A stretch of 64,000 bases of DNA, from NCBI RefSeq assembly GCF_001997295.1, contig NZ_CP019605.1, positions 1,488,001 to 1,552,000 of the forward strand, written 5' to 3'. The DNA is from Tessaracoccus flavus (GTDB lineage Bacteria > Actinomycetota > Actinomycetes > Propionibacteriales > Propionibacteriaceae). The notes under the pieces were generated by a model. It did not search any database. It saw only the letters and a list, made by a program, of their open reading frames with translations, and was not told where the DNA came from. The position numbers and the translations under genes are program-made. This document shows, piece by piece, positions 45,240 through 54,684 of this stretch (position 1 is its first letter; every line of letters starts with the position of its first letter).

Positions 45240-46055
45240 CTAGAGCCAGAACTCGCCCCGGCCGATGATGACCGCGGGTCCCGTCAGGCAGGCGTCGTCA
45301 CCGTCGAAGTCGACCGCCAGTTCGCCGCCGGGGACCGTCACCTCGATGGTGGAATCGAAGCCGGTTCGGGCGCGGTAGGCCGCGGCGGCGGCGACGACGC
45401 CGGTGCCGCAGCTCTTGGTCTCGCCCACCCCGCGCTCGTGGACGCGCATCGAGAGCTTGCCCGGTCCGTCCACGTGCACGAACTCCACGTTGACACCGTT
45501 CGGGTAGGCGTCCTGCGGCGCCCAGCCCGGCTGCCGGGTGAGGTCAAGATCCGCGAGTTCGCCGTCGTCGACGAAAACCACCGCGTGCGGATTGCCGACG
45601 TCCACCTTGACAGCCGGCCACTCCCGCTCCCCTAAACCGACCGTGACGGCCTCGTCGACGAGCGTCGCCGCCCCGACGTCCGTGCGGATGAGCCCGTGCC
45701 GCGCGACGTCGACGTGCTTGAGCCCGGCCCTGGTGGCCACGTCGAACGAGCCGGTGTCGACCAGTTGTTCGTTGATGAGGTGCCGCGCGAACACCCGCAG
45801 TCCGTTGCCACACATCTCGGCGGTCGTGCCGTCGGCGTTGTAGTAGTCCATGAACCACACGCTCGGCTCCCCCGTCCACTCCCGGACGCTGGAGGCTCGC
45901 ACCACCCGGATCACCCCGTCGGCACCGATGCCGCTGCGACGATCGCACATGGTCTTGATGAACTCCGGGTGCATGTCGTGCATGCCGTAGGAGTCGTCAA
46001 GGATGATGAAGTCGTTCTGGGTCCCGTGCCCCTTGTGGAAGCTGAATCGACGCAC
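45240..46055 (-). CDS. dapF: diaminopimelate epimerase
   Basis: The 271-residue enzyme interconverts LL- and meso-diaminopimelate for lysine and peptidoglycan synthesis. The two catalytic cysteines are Cys82 (MCGNGLRV) and Cys216 (SCGTGVVAAAA). The GTG at 46055 has an excellent GGAAGGAGAGG, although it lies 59 bases inside the miaA frame; FSFHKGHGTQNDF right after the start is the normal family N terminus. It is co-transcribed with miaA. Confidence 0.96.
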   Translation of the reverse strand: MRRFSFHKGHGTQNDFIILDDSYGMHDMHPEFIKTMCDRRSGIGADGVIRVVRASSVREWTGEPSVWFMDYYNADGTTAEMCGNGLRVFARHLINEQLVDTGSFDVATRAGLKHVDVARHGLIRTDVGAATLVDEAVTVGLGEREWPAVKVDVGNPHAVVFVDDGELADLDLTRQPGWAPQDAYPNGVNVEFVHVDGPGKLSMRVHERGVGETKSCGTGVVAAAAAYRARTGFDSTIEVTVPGGELAVDFDGDDACLTGPAVIIGRGEFWL

Positions 46056-47025
46056 CGACCTCTCCTTCCGCCGTAGTTCCCAATCCTATCCCCGCGAGCA
46101 CGGCCGCGACGTTCGATGCGCTGGTTGCGTCGAGCCAGGTGATGCGCGGGTCGCGGCGGTACCACCCGAGCTGCTTACGGAAGAACGTCCGGGTGGCGCG
46201 CTGCACGGCGGCCTTCGCCTCCCGCTCGCTGAGCTCCCCGTCGAGAAACTGCACCACCTGCCGGTACCCGATGGCCCGCACCGCGGTCTCCCCCTCTCGC
46301 AGCCCGCGGTCGAGGAGCGCCCGGACCTCCTCCACGAGGCCGTCGGCCCACATCTGCTCCACCCGCCCGTCGATGCGGGCGTCCAGCTCCGCCCGGTCCA
46401 GCCATAGACCGAACTGGTGGACGTCGCTCAGCTCGTAGGTCCACTCCGGCAGCGACGGCCGGTGCCCGCCGGTGAGCTCCGCCACCTCGAGCGCCCGGAC
46501 CGTCCGCCTGCCGTTGCCCGGCTCGATCTTCGCGGCCGACTCGGGCGCGATCTCCGCCAGCCGGCGGTGGAGCTCGTGGGGCCCGACCCGTGCGAGCTCC
46601 GCCTCCCAGCGGGCGCGCACCTCGTCGTCGGAGCCCGGAAAGTCGAAGTGGTCGGTAATCGCCCTGGTGTACAACGCGGAGCCGCCCACGACGATCGGCA
46701 CGGTGCCGGCGTCACGGAGGCGTGCGATCACTCCTCGTGCCAGCGTCTGGAACTCCGCCACCGACGTCCGCTCGGTCACCTCGGCGATGTCGATGAGGTG
46801 GTGCGGCACCCCCCGCCGTTCAGCCTCCGTGGGCTTCGCGGTGCCGATGTCCATGCCTCGGTAGACGAGCATCGAGTCGGCGTTGATGATCTCCGCGGGC
46901 TGCCCCGATTCCGCCAGAGCGAGGGCCACATCCACGGCCAGCCGGGACTTGCCGGTCGCGGTCGGGCCGACGAGGACGACGAGAGGAACAGGCACCCCGC
47001 CAGTGTGCCACCTGGGTTTGGGCAT
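45997..47025 (-). CDS. miaA: tRNA dimethylallyltransferase
   Basis: The 342-residue enzyme adds dimethylallyl to adenosine 37 of tRNAs reading U-codons. It has the P-loop VGPTATGKSRLA (about residues 19-30), INADSMLVYRGMDIGTAKPT and FFRKQLGWYRRDPRI. ATG 47025 has a strong GGAGGAAAGG. The C-terminal about 20 residues are read through the start of dapF, an unusually long 59-base overlap. The partner methylthiotransferase miaB lies nearby but is frameshifted. Confidence 0.94.
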   Translation of the reverse strand: MPKPRWHTGGVPVPLVVLVGPTATGKSRLAVDVALALAESGQPAEIINADSMLVYRGMDIGTAKPTEAERRGVPHHLIDIAEVTERTSVAEFQTLARGVIARLRDAGTVPIVVGGSALYTRAITDHFDFPGSDDEVRARWEAELARVGPHELHRRLAEIAPESAAKIEPGNGRRTVRALEVAELTGGHRPSLPEWTYELSDVHQFGLWLDRAELDARIDGRVEQMWADGLVEEVRALLDRGLREGETAVRAIGYRQVVQFLDGELSEREAKAAVQRATRTFFRKQLGWYRRDPRITWLDATSASNVAAVLAGIGLGTTAEGEVGASIQLPQGARDPERLHHP

Positions 47026-47092
47026 AATCCTTTCCTCCCACCCTCAACGGTGGCACAGTGGGCAGTTCCAACCGATAGAAGGAGGAACCTCC

Positions 47093-47305
47093 ATGGGTTT
47101 GTTCGACAAGGCCCGCGATCTCGCGGCACAGCACGAGGACAAGATCGAAGACGGCATCGAGCGCGGCGGCGATTTCGTCGACGACAAGACCGGCGGCAAG
47201 TACGCGGGGCAGGTTGACCAGGCGCAGGACTTCGCCAACAACCACCTCGACGAGATCTCGGGATCGGACAACGTCCCGCCGACCACCCCGGTGCCCGGCT
47301 CCTAG
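47093..47305 (+). CDS. small antitoxin-like protein (Rv0909 / MT0933 family)
   Basis: The 70-residue hydrophilic protein begins [20 protein letters not shown], then GIERGG and [16 protein letters not shown], the pattern of the MT0933/Rv0909 antitoxin family. ATG 47093 has AGAAGGAGGA nine bases upstream. In M. tuberculosis Rv0909 pairs with a toxin, but no toxin gene is adjacent: miaA is divergent and miaB convergent. Many actinobacterial members are solitary, so the antitoxin role is uncertain. Its stop shares CTAG with miaB. Confidence 0.8.
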   Translation: MGLFDKARDLAAQHEDKIEDGIERGGDFVDDKTGGKYAGQVDQAQDFANNHLDEISGSDNVPPTTPVPGS

Positions 47306-48797
47306 CAGCCGCTAACCACGGGCAACGGCTCGGGCTTGCCCAGGACGGGCATGCCGAGGCCGACGCCCGCCGCCGGCCTCGGTGCACCCTGCGCGGCTTC
47401 CCACGCGTCGCCGCCACGGGTGCGCCGCAGGTCGCGCGGCAACTCGTCGGAGTTGAGGTGGTGCGGGGCCGCGTGGGTCACGCGCACCGTCGCCACATCG
47501 CCCGGGCGGGGCCGAAGCGAGGCGTCGTCGGGGACCGCCACGTGCACGAGACGGTTGTCCCGGGCCCGGCCGCTCATCCGGTTGGTCTCGGCGTCCTTGC
47601 GGCCCTCGCCGGTGGCGAACATCACCTCCACGTCACGTCCCGAGAACTTCTTGTTCTCCTCCCACGAAATGTCGCTCACGAGATCGACCAGTCGCTCGTA
47701 GCGTTCCTGCGTCACCTCCTTGGGCACCTGGTTCGGCATCGTCGCCGCCGGGGTGCCCGGACGGATCGAGTACTGGAAGGTGAAGGCCGCCGAGAACCGC
47801 GCCTGGCGCACCACGTCCATCGTTGCCTGGAAATCGGCTTCCGTCTCACCGGGGAACCCGACGATGATGTCGGTGGTGATGGCGGCCTCCGGCATCGCCT
47901 CCCGGACCCGGTCGAGGATCCCCAGGAACTTCGCGGAGCGGTAGGAGCGGCGCATGGCTCGCAGCACGTCGTCGGAGCCGGACTGAAGCGGCATGTGCAG
48001 CTGTGGCATGACGTTGGGGGTCTCGGCCATCGCGGCGATGACGTCGTCGGTGAAGTCCTTCGGGTGCGGGGAGGTGAAGCGCACCCGCTCCAACCCGTCG
48101 ATCCCCCGCAGGCGCGCAACAGCTTGGCGAAGGCCTGCCTGTCGCCGAACTCCACCCCGTAGGCGTTGACGTTCTGCCCGAGCAGCGTGATCTCCTGGAC
48201 GCCTTGGGCCACCAGCATCTCGATCTCCGCGAGGATGTCGCCGGGCCGGCGGTCGGTCTCCTTGCCGCGCAGCGCTGGCACGATGCAGAACGTGCAGGTG
48301 TTGTTGCAGCCGACGCTGACCGAGACCCACGCGCTGTAGGGGGACTCCCGGCGGCTCGGGAGGTTGCTCGGGAAGGTTTCCAGCGCCTCCTTGATCTCCA
48401 CCTGGGCCTCGCGCTCGACGCGGGCGCGCTCCAGCAACCGGGGCAGGGCCCCGACATTGTGGGTGCCGAACACGACATCCACCCAGGGCGCGCGCTTCAG
48501 GATGAGGTCGCGGTCCTTCTGCGCCATGCAGCCACCCACCGCGATCTGCAGATCGGGATGACCGGCCTTCACCCTGGCCATGTGACCGAGGTTGCCGTAC
48601 AGCCGGTTGTCGGCGTTCTCCCGGACCGCGCACGTGTTGAACACGACGACGTCGGCCCCCGCACCCAGACCCGCGGACGGGTCGGCCTCGGCACGTTCGA
48701 GTCCGGCCTCTTCGAGGAGGCCGCTGATGCGCTCGGAGTCGTGGACGTTCATCTGACACCCGTAGGTGATGACGTGGTAACTGCGGGTTTCTGCCAT
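47302..48797 (-). pseudogene. miaB: tRNA-2-methylthio-N6-dimethylallyladenosine synthase MiaB, frameshifted
   Basis: Two frames join into a complete MiaB of about 498 residues. The first has the MTTase cysteines ([22 protein letters not shown]), the radical SAM motif CNNTCTFC and [10 protein letters not shown] up to KLLRACGG. The second continues [17 protein letters not shown] through the TRAM domain. The junction is a C5 run on the plus strand (48103-48107); one extra base restores CGGIDGL. The enzyme would add the 2-methylthio group after MiaA. Start ATG 48797 is likely; 48809 is an alternative. Error or recent mutation cannot be told apart here. Confidence 0.9.
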
Positions 48798-48844
48798 GGT
48801 GCGCCCCATGGTAACGGCGCTCAGCGAACCGGCGAAACGGGCAC

Positions 48845-48850
48845 TAGGCT
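48845..48850 (+). promoter_or_regulatory. -10 element of the aldose epimerase gene
   Basis: TAGGCT ends seven bases before ATG 48858. There is no SD, so a leaderless transcript is predicted. No clear -35 was found. Confidence 0.45.
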
Positions 48851-48857
48851 CGCCCCT

Positions 48858-49736
48858 ATGACGATCAAGCCCACCGGAGAACAGCTCGAGATCAACCACG
48901 GCCGCTACGCGGTCGTCGTCACGGAGGTCGGGGCAACGCTGCGCAGCCTCACCGTCGACGGCGAGGAGGTGCTGTGGACCTTTCCGGAGACGGGCACCCC
49001 GCGGCACTGCAGTGGCCAGCAGCTGACCCCCTGGCCGAACCGCATCCGCGACGGCCGCTACACGTTCGACGGCCAGCAGCAGCAGTTGGACATCACCGAG
49101 CCGCCCCGCCACACGGCCCTCCACGGTCTCGGCCGGTTCCTCCCGTGGCGCGTCGAGTCCCGTTCCGCCACCGAGGTGGTCCAGTCCGCGGTCATCTACC
49201 CACAGAACGGCTGGGACGGCGTGCTGGGCATGACGATCGTCCACCGGCTCTCCGACGACGGCCTCACGGTCCGCGTCACCGCGGAGAACCTCGGCGGGAA
49301 CCGACTCCCCTACGGCTACGGTGCCCACCCGTACGTGGCCGCAGACCTCGCCACGGCGGTGCTCACCACCCCGTTCCGCAGGGAACTCCTCGTCGATGAG
49401 GTCAGGCTGCTGCCGGGCGAGCTCACCGAGGTGACCGTGGCCAACGACTTCCGGGGCGGCAAGACGGTCGGCGACACAGTCCTCGACACGGCGTTCTGCG
49501 ACCCGGAGACCGGATGGGAGGTGTCGGTGACCACCGCGGACCGCACTGTGTCGCTCTGGGCCGACGATTCGATGCGGTGGGGTCAGGTGTTCACGGCGCC
49601 GACCCGAGACGGCATCGCGATCGAGCCCATGACCTGCGGGCCAGACGCGTTCAACGAGGGCCCGACGCATGACGGGGTCATCATCCTCGAGCCCGGCGAG
49701 AGCACGAGCTGCGAGTGGGGCGTCCGGGTCCGGTGA
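48858..49736 (+). CDS. aldose 1-epimerase family protein (GalM-like)
   Basis: The 292-residue beta-sandwich protein carries the short GalM-like pattern: [11 protein letters not shown] (about residues 58-68), catalytic histidine in ALHGLGR and second histidine in YGYGAHPYV, and a glutamate near the end (ILEPGES). It would catalyse anomer exchange of a hexose. No sugar catabolic genes adjoin it. It is divergent from miaB and ends 7 bases from rny. Confidence 0.88.
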   Translation: MTIKPTGEQLEINHGRYAVVVTEVGATLRSLTVDGEEVLWTFPETGTPRHCSGQQLTPWPNRIRDGRYTFDGQQQQLDITEPPRHTALHGLGRFLPWRVESRSATEVVQSAVIYPQNGWDGVLGMTIVHRLSDDGLTVRVTAENLGGNRLPYGYGAHPYVAADLATAVLTTPFRRELLVDEVRLLPGELTEVTVANDFRGGKTVGDTVLDTAFCDPETGWEVSVTTADRTVSLWADDSMRWGQVFTAPTRDGIAIEPMTCGPDAFNEGPTHDGVIILEPGESTSCEWGVRVR

Positions 49737-49743
49737 GCCGGGT

Positions 49744-51351
49744 TCAGTGGGCCGTCTCGGTGGCCCGGGACTCCCTGACCACCGTGATCCGGATCTGGCC
49801 CGGGTAACTGAGGTTGCGCTCGATCTCGCGGGCGATGTCGCGGGCCAGCCCCTGCGCCCCTGCGTCGTCGACGTCCTCGGGAGCGACCATCACCCGGACC
49901 TCGCGCCCGGCCTGCATGGCGTAGGCGCGCACGACGCCGTCGTGCGACGTGGCGATGGTCTCGAGGTTCTCCATACGCTCGACGTAGGCCTCGAGCGACT
50001 CCCGCCGCGCGCCGGGGCGTGAGCCGGAGATGGCGTCCGCGGCCTGGGTGAGGATGGCCTCGACGGTGCGGGGCTCCACCTCGTTGTGGTGCGCCTCGAC
50101 GGCGTGCACGATGTCGTCGTGCTCCCCGTGCTTGCGCAGCAGCTCGGCGCCGATGATCGCGTGAGGCCCTTCGACCTCGTGGGTGAGCGCCTTGCCGATG
50201 TCGTGGAGGAAGGCCGCGCGCTTGCACGTGGCCACGTCCAGCCCGAGTTCGGCGGCCATGACGCCGGCCAAGTGTGCGCACTCGACGAGGTGCCTGAGCA
50301 CGTTCTGGCCGTATGAGGTGCGAAACGCCAGCGAGCCGATGATCGGCACGAGGTCAGGGTGCAGGTCGACGATGCCCACTTCGGTGAGCGCGTCCTCGGC
50401 GGCCCGCTCGATCCGTTCGCTGATGCGGCGCTCGCTCCGCTCGAACACTTCCTCGATGCGGGCCGGGTGGATGCGGCCGTCGGCCACGAGATCCACCAGC
50501 GTCAGCCGCGCGGCCTCGCGGCGGACCGGGTCGAAGCTGCTCAGCAGCACCGATTCGGGAGTGTCGTCGATGAGGACGTTGACGCCGGTGATCTGCTCGA
50601 ACGCCCGGATGTTGCGGCCCTCCCGGCCGATGATCCGGCCCTTCATGTCGTCGCTCGGCAGGTGCACGGTGGAGACGACCGACTCGCTCGTCTGCTCGGA
50701 GGCCACCCGCTGGATGGCGGTGACGACGATGGAGCGGGCCAGCTTGTCAGCGTCGCGCTTGGCGGTGGCCTCGATGTCGCGGGCGATCGCGGTGGCCGTC
50801 AGCTTCGCCTGCCGCTCCGCCTCGGCGACCACCTCGGCGCGCGCCTCGGCGTGGGTGAGTCCGGCGATCCGTTCGAGTTCCGCCGCGGCCTGCTCCCGCT
50901 CGGCGCGAGCCTCCTCGCGCTGCTCCTTCAGTTGCGCGCGCTGCACCTCCATGCGCTGCAGCCGGGCGTCGAGCCCCTCGAGTTCCGCGGCCAGCCGGTC
51001 TTCGCGTTCGTGGAGGCGGGACTCCCGCCGCTCCTGGGCTGCCCTCGATTCCCGCAGCTCAGCCCGCTGGGCCGCGAGGCTCGCCTCCATCTCCGCCCTG
51101 CGGCGCTCGACGTCCTCCATCGCTTCCCTGGAGCGGGCCTGCGCCTGGGCCAGCACGCGCTCGGCGTCCTCGCGGATGCTGGTGGCCGCCGCCTGCGCCG
51201 AGGCCCGCATCGTGTTCATGTCGTCGCGCGAGCGCCGCTCCCAGGAGTCGCGCTCCTGCAGTGACTGCGCCGCGCTCCGCCGCCAGAGCCAGGCCAACCC
51301 CAGTAGGCCGACCAGCAGCACACCCGCGATGATCCATCCCAGTTCCTGCAT
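49744..51351 (-). CDS. rny: ribonuclease Y
   Basis: The 535-residue membrane-anchored endoribonuclease initiates mRNA decay. It has one N-terminal helix (residues 5-24), a very long charged coiled coil (about 30-220), a KH domain ([20 protein letters not shown]) and an HD domain ([14 protein letters not shown]). ATG 51351 has a strong AAGGAGG; the longer frame to 51432 is not needed. Downstream of recX, as in other actinobacteria. It ends against the convergent epimerase gene. Confidence 0.95.
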   Translation of the reverse strand: MQELGWIIAGVLLVGLLGLAWLWRRSAAQSLQERDSWERRSRDDMNTMRASAQAAATSIREDAERVLAQAQARSREAMEDVERRRAEMEASLAAQRAELRESRAAQERRESRLHEREDRLAAELEGLDARLQRMEVQRAQLKEQREEARAEREQAAAELERIAGLTHAEARAEVVAEAERQAKLTATAIARDIEATAKRDADKLARSIVVTAIQRVASEQTSESVVSTVHLPSDDMKGRIIGREGRNIRAFEQITGVNVLIDDTPESVLLSSFDPVRREAARLTLVDLVADGRIHPARIEEVFERSERRISERIERAAEDALTEVGIVDLHPDLVPIIGSLAFRTSYGQNVLRHLVECAHLAGVMAAELGLDVATCKRAAFLHDIGKALTHEVEGPHAIIGAELLRKHGEHDDIVHAVEAHHNEVEPRTVEAILTQAADAISGSRPGARRESLEAYVERMENLETIATSHDGVVRAYAMQAGREVRVMVAPEDVDDAGAQGLARDIAREIERNLSYPGQIRITVVRESRATETAH

Positions 51352-51455
51352 GGCGCCTCCTTCAGCTCTCGGCCTCAGGGCACCACACATGGAAACGTCG
51401 TGGGCGCACCCGCCAACGCCACGTGAGGGCATAGAGACGGCACACGCCGAAAAGG

Positions 51456-51461
51456 TGTCAA
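51456..51461 (-). promoter_or_regulatory. consensus -35 (TTGACA) upstream of rny
   Basis: TTGACA on the minus strand about 105 bases before the rny start. The following DNA has only weak -10 matches, so this is a low-confidence promoter call for rny. Confidence 0.3.
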
Positions 51462-51494
51462 CTTTCAGTGCCCGGAAGCCCGGGCGGATTCATG

Positions 51495-51517
51495 CGGGGT
51501 CTGGGACCTTGACCCCG
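51495..51517 (-). terminator. hairpin after recX
   Basis: CGGGGTC (51495-51501) pairs with GACCCCG (51511-51517) around nine bases, three bases after the recX stop. It is a possible weak terminator separating recA-recX from rny. No T-run. Confidence 0.4.
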
Positions 51518-51520
51518 AGC

Positions 51521-52024
51521 CTATTCCTGCCCTGTGGAAAACTCAACAGAGCCGCCCAGCGCCTCGGACACCGCAGCGCTGACGACGGAGCTGGGGAACC
51601 CGCGGCGCGCGAGCACACCCGCCAGCCGTCGGCGCGCCACGTGCGGCTCGAGCGAGGTCATGGAGCGGGCCCTCCGGCGTGCCAGCGCCAGGGCGGCTTC
51701 CAGCTCGTCGTCCGGGTCAAGATCGGCCAGCGCCGACTCGGCCACCTCGCGGTCGATGCCCTTGGCTTGGAGCTCGGCCCGGATGCGGTGACGGCCCCGC
51801 TGACCCACCGTCGAGCGCGTGCTGGTGAGGGCCGCGGCGAAAGCCTCGTCATCCACCAGACCGACCCCGGTGAAGCGGGCGATGATCTCACCTGCGACGT
51901 CGTCGGGGACGTTCCGGCGGGCCATGGCAGCGCCCAGCTCGTGGGCCGAGCGCTGCCGGACCGCCAGGAGATCCAGCGCTATCTTCCTGGCAACCTCAAG
52001 CTGGTCGCCCTGCTCAGAAGTCAA
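51521..52024 (-). CDS. recX: regulatory protein RecX
   Basis: The 167-residue all-helical protein binds and inhibits RecA filaments. It has the three-helix repeats typical of RecX ([29 protein letters not shown], and a C-terminal [13 protein letters not shown]). The frame opens with TTG at 52024, overlapping the recA stop by 11 bases; a rare start that keeps RecX output low and coupled to RecA. A later start is possible but would remove the conserved first helix. Confidence 0.92.
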   Translation of the reverse strand: MTSEQGDQLEVARKIALDLLAVRQRSAHELGAAMARRNVPDDVAGEIIARFTGVGLVDDEAFAAALTSTRSTVGQRGRHRIRAELQAKGIDREVAESALADLDPDDELEAALALARRRARSMTSLEPHVARRRLAGVLARRGFPSSVVSAAVSEALGGSVEFSTGQE

Positions 52025-53057
52025 CTTCGCCCGTCACCGGGTCGATACCCTCCGGCACGGCCTCCTGATCGACACCGAGGTGGACGCGGATGCGTCGCTC
52101 GATCTCTGCGGCCACGTCGGGGTTGTTCTTCAGGAACGTGCGCGCGTTCTCCTTGCCCTGTCCCAGCTGGTCGCTCTCGTAGGTGAACCAGGCACCGGCC
52201 TTGCGGATGATGCCGGCGTCCACGCCGAGATCGATGAGGCTGCCTTCGCGCGAGATGCCCTGTCCGTAGATGATGTCGAACTCCGCCTGCTTGAAGGGCG
52301 GGGCCACCTTGTTCTTGACCACCTTGACGCGGGTACGGTTGCCCACCATCTCGGTGCCGTCCTTGAGCGTCTCGATGCGGCGGACGTCCAGGCGCACCGA
52401 CGAGTAGAACTTGAGCGCGCGACCGCCGGTGGTGGTCTCCGGATTGCCGAACATCACGCCGATCTTCTCGCGGAGCTGGTTGATGAAGATCGCGGTGGTG
52501 TTGGAGGACTTCAGAGCGCCGGTCATCTTGCGCAACGCCTGGCTCATGAGACGCGCCTGGAGACCGACGTGGGAATCACCCATCTCTCCCTCGATCTCCG
52601 CGCGCGGCGTCAGAGCGGCCACGGAGTCGATGACGATGAGTGCCATGGCACCGGAGCGGACCAGCGTGTCGGCGATCTCGAGCGCCTGCTCGCCGTTGTC
52701 CGGCTGGGAGACGAGCAGTTCGTCGGTGTTGACGCCCAGCTTCTGCGCGTAGTCGGGGTCGAGGGCGTGCTCCGCGTCGATGAAGGCGCAGATGCCGCCG
52801 TCGCGTTGGGCGCTGGCGATCGCGTGGAGGGCCACGGTCGTCTTACCGCTGGATTCGGGGCCGTAGATCTCGATGACGCGGCCGCGCGGCAACCCGCCGA
52901 TGCCGAGCGCCACGTCCAGCGCAACCGAGCCCGTGGGAATGACGTCAATGGGTTGGCGATTGTCCTCGCCGAGGCGCATGATCGAGCCCTTGCCGTGGGC
53001 CTTCTCGATCTGGGCGAGCGCTGCCTCGAGCGCCTTGGTGCGGTCCGCAACGGCCAT
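52014..53057 (-). CDS. recA: recombinase RecA
   Basis: The 347-residue RecA has Walker [10 protein letters not shown] (residues 66-74), Walker [12 protein letters not shown], the L2 loop region [20 protein letters not shown] and an acidic C-terminal tail. No intein is present. ATG 53057 has the weak SD GAAAGGAAC. Two independent damage controls lie upstream: a PafBC-type promoter (53109-53131) and a perfect LexA box (53182-53195). recX is coupled downstream. Confidence 0.98.
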   Translation of the reverse strand: MAVADRTKALEAALAQIEKAHGKGSIMRLGEDNRQPIDVIPTGSVALDVALGIGGLPRGRVIEIYGPESSGKTTVALHAIASAQRDGGICAFIDAEHALDPDYAQKLGVNTDELLVSQPDNGEQALEIADTLVRSGAMALIVIDSVAALTPRAEIEGEMGDSHVGLQARLMSQALRKMTGALKSSNTTAIFINQLREKIGVMFGNPETTTGGRALKFYSSVRLDVRRIETLKDGTEMVGNRTRVKVVKNKVAPPFKQAEFDIIYGQGISREGSLIDLGVDAGIIRKAGAWFTYESDQLGQGKENARTFLKNNPDVAAEIERRIRVHLGVDQEAVPEGIDPVTGEVDF

Positions 53058-53108
53058 GAGAGTTCCTTTCGTGCTGGCCCGTGGTGGCCAGTTCTGATGT
53101 CACCCACC

Positions 53109-53131
53109 ACAGTAGGTTTCCGCACCGACAA
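53109..53131 (-). promoter_or_regulatory. PafBC-type (RecA-NDp) promoter of recA
   Basis: On the minus strand TTGTCGGTG (53123-53131), exactly eight bases, then TACTGT (53109-53114). This is a complete match to TTGTCRGTG-N8-TAnnnT, the LexA-independent DNA-damage promoter. A start near 53102 gives a leader of about 45 bases. Confidence 0.8.
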
Positions 53132-53181
53132 TTTCCCATGCAGGTTCCGCCCTGTGGAGAACGTGACGGTTGAAGCCTACC

Positions 53182-53195
53182 GAACACTCGTTCGA
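53182..53195 (-). promoter_or_regulatory. LexA (SOS) box of recA
   Basis: CGAAC-ACTC-GTTCG is a perfect actinobacterial SOS box. It lies 125 bases upstream of recA, further out than the PafBC-type promoter, so it should control a separate distal promoter. Confidence 0.85.
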
Positions 53196-53222
53196 TTGGG
53201 AGAGTGCGACACGCCCGCGAGT

Positions 53223-53417
53223 TCAGCGCAGCGTGTCGGGCAATTCGAGTTGCCGCCACACGGCCCGCCAGATGCGCTTGCACGGAATCCCGGCCCCGAG
53301 CGCGTCCCGGACGGTTCGCCCGTCCAGGTCCTCGAGGACCACCTGGTCCGCCCAGGTCGCGGCGTAGCCGCCGGGAAGCACCGCTGCCATCCGTGCCCAC
53401 AACTCGACCTCTCGCAT
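53223..53417 (-). CDS. DUF3046 family protein
   Basis: The 64-residue helical protein begins MREVELWARMAAVLPGGYAA, followed by VLEDLDGRTVRDALGAG and KRIWRAVWRQLELP, matching DUF3046. The family is found next to recA in many actinobacteria; function unknown. I chose ATG 53417 because family members start here. A GTG 21 bases upstream is possible. The SOS box of recA begins 28 bases after its stop. Confidence 0.88.
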   Translation of the reverse strand: MREVELWARMAAVLPGGYAATWADQVVLEDLDGRTVRDALGAGIPCKRIWRAVWRQLELPDTLR

Positions 53418-53569
53418 CAGGTCAACGTACACCGTCACCGAGAACGCCAGAAACGGTCAACCGCGGTGAGCAGGGTCGCGTGCGTACGCTCGCTCATGTG
53501 TAGACTCTCGCTCAGTATTCTGACCATTTCGATCAGGAACCACCCTGTGTGCAAAGGAGCCCCGCACGG

Positions 53570-54373
53570 ATGAACGCACCCGGAATGCCTTCCCACAAGC
53601 GCTCGGATCGGATGGTGGCGCTGCTCGCCCTGTTGAGCGAACAAGGACAACTGCCGCTATCGCAATTGGCTGACGCGCTCGGCGCATCGGCGGCCACCAT
53701 CCGTCGCGACGTTGCGCTGCTGGCCGCTCAGGGGCTCCTCGAACGCACCCACGGCGGAGCCCGCCCCGTGAAGGGCAACCGCGAGCTCCCGGTCCGGCTC
53801 CGCGACGGGCGCAATCAGGACGCCAAGCGCCGGATAGCTCGGATGGTCGCGAGCCTCATTCCCACGGGAAAGCATGCGATAGGCCTGACGGGCGGCACCA
53901 CCACTGCCGAGGTGCTGCGCGCGCTCCGGCACCGCGACGACCTCACGATCATCACGAACTCACTGAGCATCGGGCTCGAGGCCGCCGAGCAGGGACAGGC
54001 CCGGGTGCTCATCGCCGGCGGCGTGCTGCGGCCCAACTCGCTGGAGCTGGTGGGCTCGCTGGCCGAATCGACGATGAAGCTCGTCAACGTCGGCACCGCG
54101 GTCATCGGCGTCGACGGGATCAGCGCAGAGGGCGGTCTCACCACGCACGACGAGATCGAGGCACGCACGAACTACGCCATGATCGAGCGGGCACAGCGCG
54201 TCATCGTGGCGGTGGACTCAACGAAGGTCGGGAACACGACCCTGGCGAAGATGGCCGACTTCAGCGAGATCCAGATCCTCGTCACAGACTCGGGCGCACC
54301 CGACACGCAGCTCGACCGGTTCCGCGATGCGGGGGTCGAGGTGCACGTAGTCGAGGGTCCCAAGCACCGCTGA
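53570..54373 (+). CDS. DeoR-family transcriptional regulator
   Basis: The 267-residue regulator has an N-terminal DeoR helix-turn-helix (SQLADALGASAATIRRDV, about residues 28-45) and the C-terminal sugar-phosphate-binding DeoRC domain (IGLTGGTTTAEVLRAL, VIGVDGISAEGGLTT, VAVDSTKVG). It normally controls sugar catabolic genes, but none is adjacent. ATG 53570 has AAAGGAG ten bases upstream. The gene is inserted, on the opposite strand, between DUF3046 and clgR. Confidence 0.9.
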   Translation: MNAPGMPSHKRSDRMVALLALLSEQGQLPLSQLADALGASAATIRRDVALLAAQGLLERTHGGARPVKGNRELPVRLRDGRNQDAKRRIARMVASLIPTGKHAIGLTGGTTTAEVLRALRHRDDLTIITNSLSIGLEAAEQGQARVLIAGGVLRPNSLELVGSLAESTMKLVNVGTAVIGVDGISAEGGLTTHDEIEARTNYAMIERAQRVIVAVDSTKVGNTTLAKMADFSEIQILVTDSGAPDTQLDRFRDAGVEVHVVEGPKHR

Positions 54374-54394
54374 CCCGGGCGACCGCGACAGAGC

Positions 54395-54667
54395 CTAGGC
54401 GGCCACCGGCACCCGGGCGTGGGCGTTTTCGAGCGTTGCCAGCTTCGCGCTGATCGAGATCATGAGGTCGGAGAGCGAGATATCCAGCGCCCGCGCGATG
54501 GCGCACAGCACTTCGCTCGACGCTTCCTTGTGTCCACGCTCGATCTCGGACAGGTAGCCGAGCGAGACCATGCTCGCCGTGGACACTTCGCGCAGGGTCA
54601 TGCCGGCGCACATGCGGGTTTCCCGCAGTGTCTCGCCCATCACCTTACGAATCAGAATTGTCTTCAC
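54395..54667 (-). CDS. clgR: XRE-family regulator, ClgR type (Clp protease gene regulator)
   Basis: The 90-residue protein is one XRE helix-turn-helix domain: IRKVMGETLRETRM, LREVSTASMVSLGYLSEIER, and GHKEASSEVLCAIARAL, the ClgR signature. ClgR activates clp protease and other stress genes in actinobacteria. Its place after cinA-pgsA is the usual one. GTG 54667 has TAGGAAT upstream. A GGAAC-N18-GTTGA promoter upstream implies induction by an ECF sigma factor, as known for clgR in Corynebacterium and Mycobacterium. Target genes are not in this window. Confidence 0.9.
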   Translation of the reverse strand: MKTILIRKVMGETLRETRMCAGMTLREVSTASMVSLGYLSEIERGHKEASSEVLCAIARALDISLSDLMISISAKLATLENAHARVPVAA

Positions 54668-54684
54668 GGCATTCCTACCAACCT

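Noticed and set aside
47026..47092. A toxin gene partnering the Rv0909-like antitoxin
   Set aside because: The 67 bases upstream are the divergent miaA control region, and the downstream neighbour is miaB on the other strand.
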